Of a stretch of 64,000 bases of DNA, positions 21,300 through 31,253 are shown in pieces (positions within the stretch are counted from its first letter, which is position 1; the number at the start of each line of letters is the position of its first letter). The DNA is from Cyclaneusma minus. Taxonomy: Eukaryota; Ascomycota; Leotiomycetes; Marthamycetales; Marthamycetaceae. The position numbers and the translations under genes are program-made. The notes under the pieces are model-generated. The model made no database searches, was not told where the DNA came from, and saw nothing but the letters and a program-made list of their open reading frames with translations. The stretch covers positions 1,240,001 through 1,304,000 of the forward strand of contig JAKZHN010000006.1 in assembly GCA_037179335.1 (NCBI GenBank). Reading direction: 5' to 3'.

Positions 21300-21815
21300 C
21301 GATACAAGGACCACAGGCGTTGGCAAGAACCATCCCTCCTAATTACTCGAAGGTTTGGAGTTGGCCGTCCCGCTATCATTCCAAGTCATTAGCCAATGTT
21401 CCTTCCACGGGAATATACTCAAAGTTACGGCGATAGTAGCGCGGATGTTCTCAAAGCCAGGCGTGACCGTGAAGAGAGACTTCGACTTAAGGCCATGGTC
21501 CAAAGCATCACAAGCAATGGAAGCAGCGCGGCTCATGTCCTGTGGGGGGTATGGATGTTAGTCATGTACTGGGAGGTTTTGAGAATGTGTATTAGGGAGT
21601 GATAATTCTCACCTCGTAAAAACTATTAATACATAACCCTATAAAGCCCATCCTTCGAAATAAATTAGCACTTTTGCTTGTAAGGTCTGGCAGGTGTTAC
21701 TAAGTTCAGTTCCTCAGGCCAGTTATTCTCCTTCACAGCTTCCTTGAACTTAGACAGCGGCGTAGCCAAGTCAGGAGTGAACGGTCCATTGATGTGCGGC
21801 TTACATGTCCCACTG
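21300..21815 (-). pseudogene. Degraded aconitase fragment
   Basis: Four exon-like pieces match the middle of aconitase. About 21815..21701 reads PHINGPFTPDLATPLSKFKE; 21652..21613 is the 4Fe-4S cysteine segment; 21539..21429 reads EDMSRAASIACDALDHGLKS then FTVTPG; 21372..21300 reads RDGQLQTFE, a stop (TAA at 21345-21343), then GGMVLANACGPCIG. Introns remain recognisable (GTGAGA...CTAAC...CACAG; GTAACT...GCTAATGAC...GATAG). The conserved SCTNSSYED motif is changed to L-C-I-N-S-F-Y-E-D; each change is explained by C-to-T, as is CAA to TAA. Nothing matching aconitase is seen on either side, so this is an isolated, mutated duplicate of part of the gene. Confidence 0.85.
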
Positions 21816-22169
21816 GAAGAGAGAAAGGGGGCGGCCCGAGCATCGACAAGATGTGGACTGTTCGTATATACAGCTCCTCTATTCTAATCGGAATCCACGA
21901 GAGGCACAATTGCAGCGACTACCAGCGAATGCAAAGAAAAACAGAACTTGACGGAGCTGAGGCGGTGGACCACAACGGGATTTTCAAGACAGAAAGTTCT
22001 GGATCAGGAAGCCGGTAACCAAAGTACAGGCAGCGGAACGCGACAGAGGGTTCATGCGATCCAGCCCATAGAGCACAAGAGTCTTGTAACGCCATTTGAA
22101 AAGTATGTACAAATCAGACCCCGTGAACGCACCCAGCCAAACCCCGACTACTCAATTCCGAACACCCTT
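21816..22169. other. Spacer between aconitase fragment and NDUFB9
   Basis: 354 bp downstream of the NDUFB9 stop. I see no gene and no aconitase-like sequence, so a duplication boundary lies near 21815. Confidence 0.45.
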
Positions 22170-22681
22170 CTATAGGTGCATTGGTGGAGGAGCTACTCAA
22201 GTCAGTCAAAATGCCAGCAGCAGCAGGTGGATGCCACTCACGGTCTAGCACAGGCGATGGTAAGTTTCGCTCATACTTGGAGCCTACAAAATACTGTCAG
22301 CACCTCCCCCTCGCATCAGATCAGTGATTGGCAGCATACCTCCTGGGGCGGTTGGTGGGATGTAGGGATCTGGGTGCTTCCATTTCTCGAGCAAGGCTTC
22401 CGTCTCCTGGAGTAAAGCCTGTACCCGCCCAATTAGCTGAAGCCATGGGGTTCTGGGTGGGATCAACTTGCCCTCTGCTGTCGTGGATCGCGGACGTTCT
22501 TGTTCGCTTCGAAGAGGGTTCGGATGTACATGGCCTGGCCCCTCCAAATATGGCGGTGGACAGCCCAGTCGAGAGCAAGCTTCAGAGAGCGTCGGTAAAG
22601 CGACCTAGAAATAATTAGCCAGGAACGGGCGGTCGGGTCTGGACGGTGGCTGACATACGCGACGATGCGATTGTTCGACAT
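22170..22681 (-). CDS. NDUFB9: Complex I LYR-motif subunit NDUFB9 (B22)
   Basis: Five small exons, 22681..22659, 22604..22472, 22418..22340, 22283..22242 and 22192..22170, give 99 aa. The LYR motif is at the first junction (VASLYRRSLKLALDWAVHRH). Conserved segments WRGQAMYIRTLFE, DPRQQRALLQETE and EKWKHPDPYIPPTAPGGSKYERN follow, the signature of this accessory subunit of mitochondrial NADH:ubiquinone oxidoreductase. LYR proteins bind the mitochondrial acyl carrier protein. The second intron (22471..22419) starts with GC, not GT (AGG|GCAAGT...ACAG), and no GT donor gives a family-like sequence. The last exon encodes only PPPPMHL. It shares a 418-bp promoter region with KGD2. Confidence 0.9.
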
Positions 22682-23099
22682 GGCGGGGGTTCGTCCTCGT
22701 CCTCGGATGGAGTCGACAGATGGGCTCAAAGTCGGGATCGAAGGGGGTGAGGGTGGCAATGGCGAGCTTGTCGCAGCTGGCCGTCAATTGATGTTGTCGT
22801 CGGTTACATGTAGGCCGTCGGCGCGGACTGGAGCTTGGTGGTGCCAAGGCTGCGCAGCTCGTTTAAAACCGGGGCGGCTTGGAAATGGGCCAACGTCAGT
22901 GGACACACTTCGTTAGGCAAAGGCTTCACCCGCAAATGCCGCTTGCCGTGTGCTATGCATCATATTCGCGCGACGGTGCTCAAGCCTTTTTTTGTCCATT
23001 CCTCCTTATCCCGCAACCTCTCCTCCCTCCCAGTATTCCCTCCGCCTGTTCTCTACGGGCCCAACACCACCCTCCCGCCTCCAGCTCCCTGCCTGCGCC
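22682..23099. promoter_or_regulatory. Shared divergent promoter, NDUFB9 / KGD2
   Basis: 418 bp separate the two ATGs. The KGD2-proximal half is rich in C and T (TCCTCCC tracts around 23000-23090). I see no clear TATA box. Both products act in mitochondrial energy metabolism, so coordinated control is plausible but not shown. Confidence 0.5.
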
Positions 23100-24513
23100 A
23101 TGTTGTCCCGTCGGGTGTTGCTCGCGACCAGAACGCTGCGCGCGCATGCAGCTCCTTATCCGCGGTACCAGTTCCCCCTAGTCGCCCAGCAATGCCGCAC
23201 CTATGCAGACAAGATCGTCAAGGTGCCCGAGATGGCTGAGTCCATATCCGAGGGCACCTTGAAGCAATGGTCGAAACAGATTGGCGATTTCGTCGAGCAG
23301 GACGAGGAAATTGCTACCATCGAGACCGACAAGGTACGTCACCCGCCCCAAGCTCCAGGAGCTCACGTCTGAGTCGATTCCCAGATCGATGTTGCCGTCA
23401 ATGCCCCCGAGTCGGGAACCATCAAGGAATTCCTTGCCAACGAAGAGGACACCGTAACCGTGGGACAAGATCTGGTGAAACTCGAGCTTGGAGACGCTCC
23501 TGCAGAAGGCAAAAAGGAGGAAAAGGCCTCTTCGGAACCAAAAGAGCCTGCATCCAAGGACCAAGAAACATCTTCAGATAAGGGCGATGAGAAGAAGGCA
23601 AAGGACGAGTCCAGGCCACCGCCTGCTCCCAAGGAGCCTGCGGAGAAGAAACCCGAGCCCCCAAAGAAGGAATCGCCTCCACCAAAGAAGGAACCAGAGC
23701 CCAAGAAGACCGAGTCCAAGTCCAGCAGCTCTGAGCCCACCCTGGGCAACCGGGAAGAGCGCCGTGTCAAGATGAACCGCATGCGCCTCCGTATCGCCGA
23801 GCGTCTGAAGCAGAGCCAGAACACCGCTGCCTCCCTCACGACCTTCAACGAAGTCGACATGTCCTCGCTGATGGAATTCCGCAAGCTCTACAAGGACGAG
23901 GTGCTGAAGAAGACGGGCGTCAAGCTCGGCTTCATGAGCGCCTTCTCCCGTGCCTGCGTTCTCGCTATGCGCGACATTCCTGCCGTGAACGCATCTATTG
24001 AAGGTCCAAATGGAGGTGACACTATTGTCTACAGGGATTACGTTGATATCAGTGTCGCTGTTGCTACTGAGAAGGGTCTCGTGACACCTGTGGTTCGTAA
24101 CACGGAAGCAATGGATCTTGTTGGCATTGAGAAGGCCATTGCGGATCTCGGAAAGAAGGTGAGAGTGAACGAGCTATTACTGTCGTTGTAGACCCAGTTA
24201 CTAACACGTTTGCTAGGCCCGTGACAACAAGCTCACTATCGAGGATATGGCCGGCGGAACCTTTACTATCAGCAACGGAGGAGTCTTCGGCTCTCTGATG
24301 GGTACCCCCATCATCAACCTTCCCCAAACCGCTGTCCTCGGTCTCCACGCCATCAAGGAGAAGCCCGTAGCCATCAACGGAAAGGTCGAGATCCGACCCA
24401 TGATGTACCTTGCTTTGACATACGACCACCGTCTCCTTGACGGCCGAGAGGCAGTCCAGTTCTTGGTCAAGGTCAAGGACTATATCGAGGACCCCAGGAG
24501 AATGCTGTTGTAG
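23100..24513 (+). CDS. KGD2: Dihydrolipoamide succinyltransferase (E2 of 2-oxoglutarate dehydrogenase)
   Basis: Three exons, 23100..23333, 23385..24158 and 24217..24513, give 434 aa. An Arg-rich presequence (MLSRRVLLATRTLRAH) fits mitochondrial import. The single lipoyl domain has EIATIETDK with lipoyl Lys at 78, exactly at the first splice junction. A long Lys/Pro/Glu linker (about 120-215) joins it to the acyltransferase domain, with H407 and D411 in DHRLLDG. The PEMAESISEGTL start of the lipoyl domain and the lack of a separate E3-binding domain favour the succinyl over the acetyl transferase. It moves succinyl from 2-oxoglutarate decarboxylation to CoA in the TCA cycle. Confidence 0.96.
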
Positions 24514-25118
24514 AGAGTTAGGGTTGGTGTTGCAGGGCTTCGTTGAGTGCGCCTCACCTCTCCGATTAGACTCGGACAAAGTGGTGAAGATTCCCTAGAG
24601 ACAGCTGTATAATACCATGATAGTTGCATTTGTGGGGCGTTGCACGAGCCGTTGCGTGGACGAATTGACTTTCGATTTCAATGATCATGGCCGTAGCGAC
24701 GCCAGGAGCTGTGCACATGGATGGTAGGCCAGGAGAAGTCTAGGTGGGTTTTCAATGCATTACCTACCTCCCGTCATCCACGATGGGACTGAATTTACGT
24801 GTGTCGTGGAGTCTACCTGTAGGGTACCTAGGTATGGTCCAGCTGCCAACTTTACTCGTTCCTGGCAGCTGAGGTGGTACCTGAGGTGGTATGCAGTATG
24901 GAGGCTATAAGTTCCAGGTTTTTGGTACCTAGGTAGCAAGACGTGTTCGGTGCCGTGTTTTGTGCTGGGTGTCACGACGGTTTTTGATGTTTCGGTTGCT
25001 CTACCTCGCTTCACGCTATTTATGCCAACCTTGCCACACTCCTACCTAATTTCGACGACAAACGGCTGCGGTGAGATAAAATGCTCTCAGTGCAGTGGAG
25101 TACCTTACCTATGAAAGG

Positions 25119-25155
<37 letters not shown>

Positions 25156-25915
25156 AGGGAGAAAACCAAAAAAAAACCGTGGATAAACTCTTTAAATCCA
25201 CAAAAACCGCCCAAAACTTCGGCCGAAAATATACGCAAAACCTCAAAAACCGACCTTTTCCCCGTCGCCAACCGATTCCAAATGGCCTTAAAACAGGATT
25301 TTCATATCCCTCCATCGCTCAGGTAGGAAGGTAGGTACCTACAGGTACCTAGGTAGGTGTGTGCGATGAAATTTTGTCTGTCGTGCACCAATTTCACGCG
25401 CGTATGAATGTGCACATGCTTATCAGAGCTCGTCAGACGTCAGGTTTTGATCTCAAGCTTCTATGTACGCCACCCGCCGAAAAGTCACAGAATGGAGGGC
25501 GCCTGATCGATTGTGGTACCTTGGCGGAACCCATGGAAACGAAAAAGCCGTTTGTAGACCGTTAAAAAACACATTAAAACCATTGAATGGAACAGTTGAA
25601 AACGAGGGAAAACCTGAAAAGCAAAAACTGAAAAGCCGTCTCAAGACCCCTATCACAGGTAGGTACCTAAATTAATTCACTTGGCCTCTTAAATTTCGGA
25701 TTTTAACGCCCTCTGCAGTTTTTTAGGTTATAAAAAGCTTCGAATTCTACGAGGTACTATAAACTACCTTATCCTAAGACCTCCAAAGCCGTTTGAAAAC
25801 GGTGCATGCGGTTTTCCAGGTTTTGAACGGATTTCAGATGTGATTTAAACGTCTTCTTTTATCTGTTCTGCTACAGGTGGGTGATACCTAGGTAGGGTCG
25901 GTACCCAAAACGTCA
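24514..25915. other. Intergenic with CCTAGGTA motifs and a long A-tract
   Basis: This 1.4-kb stretch between converging genes has no supported exon. It holds several copies of a palindromic motif around TACCTAGGTA (about 24830, 24930, 25340, 25888, and partial copies near 25325 and 25662). It also holds a 36-base A run (25119-25154) and an AT-rich region (25160-25900) with recurring AAACCGTTT-like words. Confidence 0.6.
25119..25154 (+). repeat. Poly(A) tract, 36 bases
   Basis: An uninterrupted run of 36 A follows GAAAGG. Such tracts can mark the 3' end of a reverse-transcribed copy, but no retroelement or processed exon sequence is visible upstream and no flanking target-site duplication is evident. 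Confidence 0.9.
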
Positions 25916-28178
25916 TCAGTCGCTATCTCCATCATCTTCTTCCTCCTCACTGCTTTCCTCTTCCTCGGCCTCCCTCAGCCAAGTAATAAAAACTTGCGTC
26001 CTCGAACGGACCTGCTGCATCCCCTCGCCCTCAATGCTCTTCTCATCCTCCCACCAAGCCTCCACGGCCTCCTCTTCCAGTAAATCCCTCTCATAGAGCC
26101 CCTGACACAGCGCCGCCAAGATGATTTCTCCACTCGCCCTCTTCATCAAATCCCTCTGCGCGCACAGCAGGAAATCCACTTGCTTGTCCACTGCCTTCTC
26201 TCTTCCAATCGCTACATCGTTTAAGAACGCCAGCGCGCCTTCCTGATCAAGTGTGGCAGCAACAGCTTTCGACGCTTCGAGTGACGACTCGCTGACGAGC
26301 TGGGCAATCCGTTTTGTGAAAGCGACTGCGATGGCACGGCACATCTGGTGATCCGAGGCGTTGTTGCTAAGGCGAAGAGACGTGAATTCGACGCGTAAGT
26401 TATCGAAGGAGCCGTTTTCGGAGAGTGTGCGGATCACATCGGCGACGGCGTCGATGTGGAAAGATTCGTTGTGATTTGCGCCCGGGAGGCTGCCTTCGCC
26501 ATCCTCGGAGAGCGAGCCGGTAAAGCTGCTCAGACGGGAGCGAGGCTGGGAGGCGACGGAGGAGCTCCAGGACGCGAGGGTAGAAATGGAATCACTTGAG
26601 AGACTAAGGTGAGAGATGTTGTAGATTAGCGTCGACTGGGCGACTGCTTCCTCGTCCTCGTCGTCTGAATCTTCGTACGAGTAGCCCTGTCCGTTCTCGC
26701 CGACCAGTGACGGATCGGACGCGATCTTTTGATCCTCTTCTCCGTCGTCCTGATTCCGCCTTGCACATGTGACCCGTGACCCCTTTTCAAGCGCTGTACT
26801 GTCGGCGATGCGAACTCCGAAGCTCAAGAGCCCCCCTTCTTGCACCTTGCAGTCTCGCCCAACTACGACCTCGCTGGCTATGACCGCTCTTCGCACCTCT
26901 GTTCCATCACCGATCACAACGTCATCCCAGATATACGCGTTCTCGATGACCACGTTCTTTCCAATCTGACAACGGCGACCGATTATGCTGTTGCTCACAA
27001 CACTTCCAGCACCTATGCTCGTATCTCTGCCCAACACTGTTTTCTTTCCAATACGGCAGCTTCGGGCCAGAATGACGCCGTTCTCCTTGCAAAGACCGCT
27101 CCTTTCGAACTTGTAGGTGTGATCGTTCATCAAATTGCTGTCTGGAACCAACGGGTAAGTCCATCGTCCAAGAACATCCCGACAGATAGCTTCATATGCT
27201 TGTAGGTTGCTAGCACGAGCCGCATAGTAATCCTGGACAATTTCGGCGTGAATTGTCTTCCCGTTGAGCTCGTAATCTTTCAGAACTCCGTGCAAGAAAT
27301 GCCGCCTAGGAATTTCATAGTCGAAGGATTCTGACCATAACGCAAGAACATCTGGGGTGCAGATATCTATTCCGCAATCGATAAAGTCGGTTCGGATCTC
27401 GAATTCGGTGTGCTCAGATAGGATGTCCGGGTCAATGCCGACATATTTGTGAGACTGGAACGGGCTGATCTCTTCGTAGTGGAGACACCTATTCCCCCGA
27501 GGATCGAGGACAAAAACAGGCGTGACTCCATGCGTCTTCGTCCTATGTGAGCCCAGACCACCGGAGCGCAGAATCATAGTCATGATGGCATTCTTGTCGG
27601 CCGTTCTCCTTGCCCGATGCTTCGCTAGTGCTTCATCAATTGGAAGATTCGAGATCAAGTCTCCGTGGACCAGCAAGAAGTCTCCGGTGATCAAGTCGCG
27701 GGAATCGAGATCGCGCATCGCATCGCCAACTGAGCGAGACGTTGTTTTGACGATTTCCAACGAGGTGAAGGGCGAAGAGGTCGAGTTTCCTGGGTACCAT
27801 TTGGAGGACTTGAGGTACTGCTCGACTTGATCGGTATGCGAGCCGCAGTAGACGTAGATTTCGAGAACACCAGACATGGCTAGGAATTCGAGGGTGTATT
27901 CGATGAGGGGGACGTTTGCTAAGGGAAGCAGACATCGCGGCTTTTCGAGAGTAAAAGGGTGGTAGCGAGTCTCGAAGGAATCAGCAAGCACCTGAGCGCA
28001 GTCATTAGCAGATGCGGCCGGGGCAGAGTGGGCGCGACAGGATCATTACCACAGCCTGGAGGGACTCGTCTCTGTCATCGTCGCGACTCTTCTTTGCAGG
28101 CGCCGACGAGGCCTTCTTCCCTTTCGCAGAGTCCTTAGCAGCGGCGCCCTTGGCGCTCTTTTGGGCACGATCGGCCAT
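25916..28178 (-). CDS. GCD6: Translation initiation factor eIF2B epsilon (Gcd6)
   Basis: Two exons, 28178..28050 and 27991..25916, give 734 aa (yeast Gcd6 is 712). The first exon is a Lys/Ala-rich tail ending SLQAV. The nucleotidyltransferase-like domain follows (LADSFETRYHPFTLEKPRC, LLPLANVPLIEYTLEFL), then left-handed beta-helix hexapeptide repeats (about 360-460; KKTVLGRDTSIGAGSVVSNS, IGDGTEVRRAVIASEVVVG). The C-terminal W2/HEAT domain (about 560-720) is the catalytic guanine-nucleotide exchange part, with Trp/acid-rich EAWWEDEKS and an acidic tail. eIF2B recycles eIF2-GDP to eIF2-GTP and is inhibited when eIF2-alpha is phosphorylated. Confidence 0.96.
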
Positions 28179-29006
28179 GCTGGGTTGCGCGTTAATTCAG
28201 AACAGTCGAGCTTCACTGGTGGCGGGGCAGTAGAGGCTCAATAGTCGCGCAATTCTAGGTTGATGGAAAGTTCGCAGCTCGTGCCAGCCGATAAAGTTAT
28301 TCCTTGGCGCCAAGATCTGCCACTAAACGGCCCAGGCGCCTGGCGCCGTTCATCATAACTCCAGTCTGAGTCTGCTGTCAAACGCGGACACTACTCTACT
28401 TGGCTGGGCCTGCATGTACTTCTATGTAGGTGCTTCAATGAGACATTATTCTGCTCACGCATGCTACCCCATGGGACCATGATACACACATGCACCGTGC
28501 ATACTGTAATTGTTCAATGCTGCACCATGTTAATTGGGTGGGGTTGCCTGCTGCTGCCGTCAGCCCAGCCTTAATCACCCCCAGGGCCCGAGCATCACAG
28601 ACTCTCCCAGACTCCTGTCCCACCCCCCTGCTGCAGGAATAGGACGATCAAGTCACAAAGGATCTAGACTTCGGCCGACCCGTCTGGGGTACACGACTCA
28701 TATAAAGTCTGCCTGCCCCGGCCGAGAAGAAGGCTGCCATCTCAAAAGTCGACTCCCAGACAACGGCTCCCGCCCGTTCGACGATCCGCTTATCAATATC
28801 GTTGGTATTAATTTATTTACGGCCTTCTGAACAGACACGGCCGCCTTCCTCGCGCCTGAGAGCGCCGATCTACCGACCTCTGTTGCGCCAGACAAATCCG
28901 AGCCGTCCCCGGCCAAAGCGAATCGTCGCAGACGTCATCTTCCTGTGAACCAAATCGGCAATATGCTATCATATATACGGAACCAGAGCAACGCCGGCTA
29001 TAAAAT
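28179..29006. other. Intergenic, GCD6 upstream / SKN7 downstream
   Basis: About 830 bp. The part next to GCD6 is its promoter and includes clustered GGCGCC words (about 28309-28349). No exon, RNA gene or repeat of note is seen. Confidence 0.45.
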
Positions 29007-31253
29007 CTAGTGAGGGAATTGGCCCTGCGAAGGCGTGGCCTGCCCATAAATCCGCTGTCGCTTCGCGTCCGGAGGCTCTTCCGAACCACTCGCTATCTCA
29101 GAAATCACTCGTCGGTGTGGTGCCGGTGGTGGCCCACGCACGCCTCCCGGCGTTGGGGGACCTGATCCTCCATTTTGGGGGAAGCCTGGGTGGGCATGTG
29201 TTGGGGTCAAGTTATACGCCGTGTTCGGCAAAAAGCTTCCCTGGTTCGCCGCGCCCTGAGGCGAGGCCGTAGCAAACTGGCCGGGTGACTGCCACGTCGA
29301 TGGCGACTTGCCGGCGGGTGACGGATCCTCCTTGATCCCCTGGCCAGCCATGTGTGGTAACTGCAAGCTGAGTGGTGATCCACTAGCAGCGCTCTGCCCC
29401 GCAAAGCCTGCTACTTGCTGGACGCCCCCGGGTTTCCCCATCTGTGCATTTTTCTTAAAATGACCGAGATACTTCTCCAACACTCTCAACATTCCTTCCT
29501 TGGTAAAAGGTTTTGGCAAAACATCATTCATCTCTGTTCAGCGTCAGCTCCTGTACCTGGGTAAGACCCAGTCACGCGACTTACCATATCGCCAGTACAT
29601 TTCAATATCGTCAGTGCGAATGTTGGATGTCATTGCTATGATAGGAAGCTCGCGGTGTACTTCGCGGATACAGACAGTGGCAGACACTCCGTCGAGGTGC
29701 GGCATAATGATATCCATAAAAACAAGATCGAATCGGTTTACATTACTGTTAATTTTGTTGACGGCTTCCAGTCCATCTGCCTGTGTCAAGTCAGTACTTG
29801 TAAGTCGAAGAGCAAGTCGAGATGAACTCACAGCCACTTCAACAGTGCACTCAAACGACTGCAGAAACTTGCAGCCTATCCGCGCGCATGTCTTATCGTC
29901 TTCTACTAGCAGAATGCGCGGTTTCTGCGGGCCCCATCCAGGATCGGTGATGCTCTTCTTTCTCTTGTCAATGGAAGGCTTGGCTTGAGCCATGTCGCCC
30001 GCCGGTGGCTCCATGGACAACGGACCACTTGGCGGTATGGCGTAAGGAATGTTGTGGATATGTTCGCTATTGATCGGGTCGATGCCGTCCGTTGAGCCTA
30101 CGGGATACACGAGACTATCGAGGTCTTGCAGCGCTGGGTATCCTCCCATGTGCGGGCCTGGCGCCGCGGATGTAGGGGCTATGGCTTGCGGACCGGCTTG
30201 ATCACTCGGCGGCGTCGAATACTCGTTTCGAAAGGAGAAATCGTGGGTCATCTGCTCCAAGTCCTTGTTCACCAGGTTCTCGGCCGAAAACTCTCCTAAT
30301 AGTTCCGAGGCTTGCTGCAAGGGCGAAGCTGGGTGATCGTCGTTCGCCATGTCTGGTGGAAACATCTCCATACCCGGCGCGCTACCATTCGGATACGAGC
30401 CATTGATTCTACTATTCCGTCTCTGGGCATCAACGCTATGCAAGAAACCCATGACCCTATGCATTACACCGTCGTGATTCTTCACAAACTTCTGCAGCTG
30501 GACAACTTGTTGTAGCAAGAGCACGTGGCCTTGTTGAAGCTCGTTGTACCGTTCCTGGAGATGCTGCAACTGATGCTGGGTGGCGACCAGTTGACTGTTG
30601 ACGAGGTCGATCTGCTGGGTACCAAACTGATCTTCCAGGTACTGCGTGTTGGTCTTCCGCGGGGCAGGTGCTTTGCGCTTAATATTGTCCAAGCCATCCT
30701 TTTTGCCCATCGCAAACTCGGGATGGATGAATTCCCAGGCCTAAAAAGTCGGTCAATGGCACGCGCTTGGTGAAAGACGGGGGATGGGTGGGAAAGGGGT
30801 ACGTACCCCCTCGCCATACGGCGACGGCTGCTCCTCATTGTTGTGGCGGACCTTGTGGAAGTCGTACTTGTTCAGCTGGCGGACGAAACTGGCGAAATTG
30901 CTATGCTTGAAATGCTTGGGCAACACGTTTTTCGTGAATTTTTCGTTCTGCGGTTGCATGTTAGACCGGACGCTGCCCTGGATCTCGGGCCGTCACATAC
31001 CTCGAGTACCACGAAACTATTCCCGTCGTTTCCCCAACGCACTACTTGCTCGTAAGATGGATCCTCCAGCATCCTTTAAATCGCACTGTCAAAACGGCCG
31101 ACTCTCGCGCTTGGCTGGGCACACATCACTTACTTGTAGAGCTTGCGCACCTGCAGGAGAGGTTAGTAGCAGCTCGTGGTAGCGGGCGGCACGGGGACTC
31201 ACAAAGTCGCTGGAACTGTTGGCGGACTGCCCAGAGTCGCTCTTGTTCTCCAT
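29007..31253 (-). CDS. SKN7: Response regulator transcription factor Skn7
   Basis: Seven exons, 31253..31203, 31150..31134, 31073..31001, 30947..30807, 30740..29832, 29780..29585 and 29533..29007, give 637 aa. The HSF-type DNA-binding domain (about 17-105) is split over five exons: DFVRKLYKMLEDPSYEQVVR, then NEKFTKNVLPKHFKHSNFAS, then AWEFIHPEF. A Gln-rich coiled coil follows (about 130-180). The receiver domain has the acidic pocket LVEDD (372-376), phosphoacceptor Asp in FMD (D420) and the conserved Lys in LPKPF (K470). The C-terminus is Pro/Gly-rich. Skn7 is the nuclear output of the Sln1-Ypd1 phosphorelay and acts with Yap1 in oxidative and cell-wall stress. The second exon is a 17-nt microexon supported by phase and by the VRKLYKML motif. 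Confidence 0.97.
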
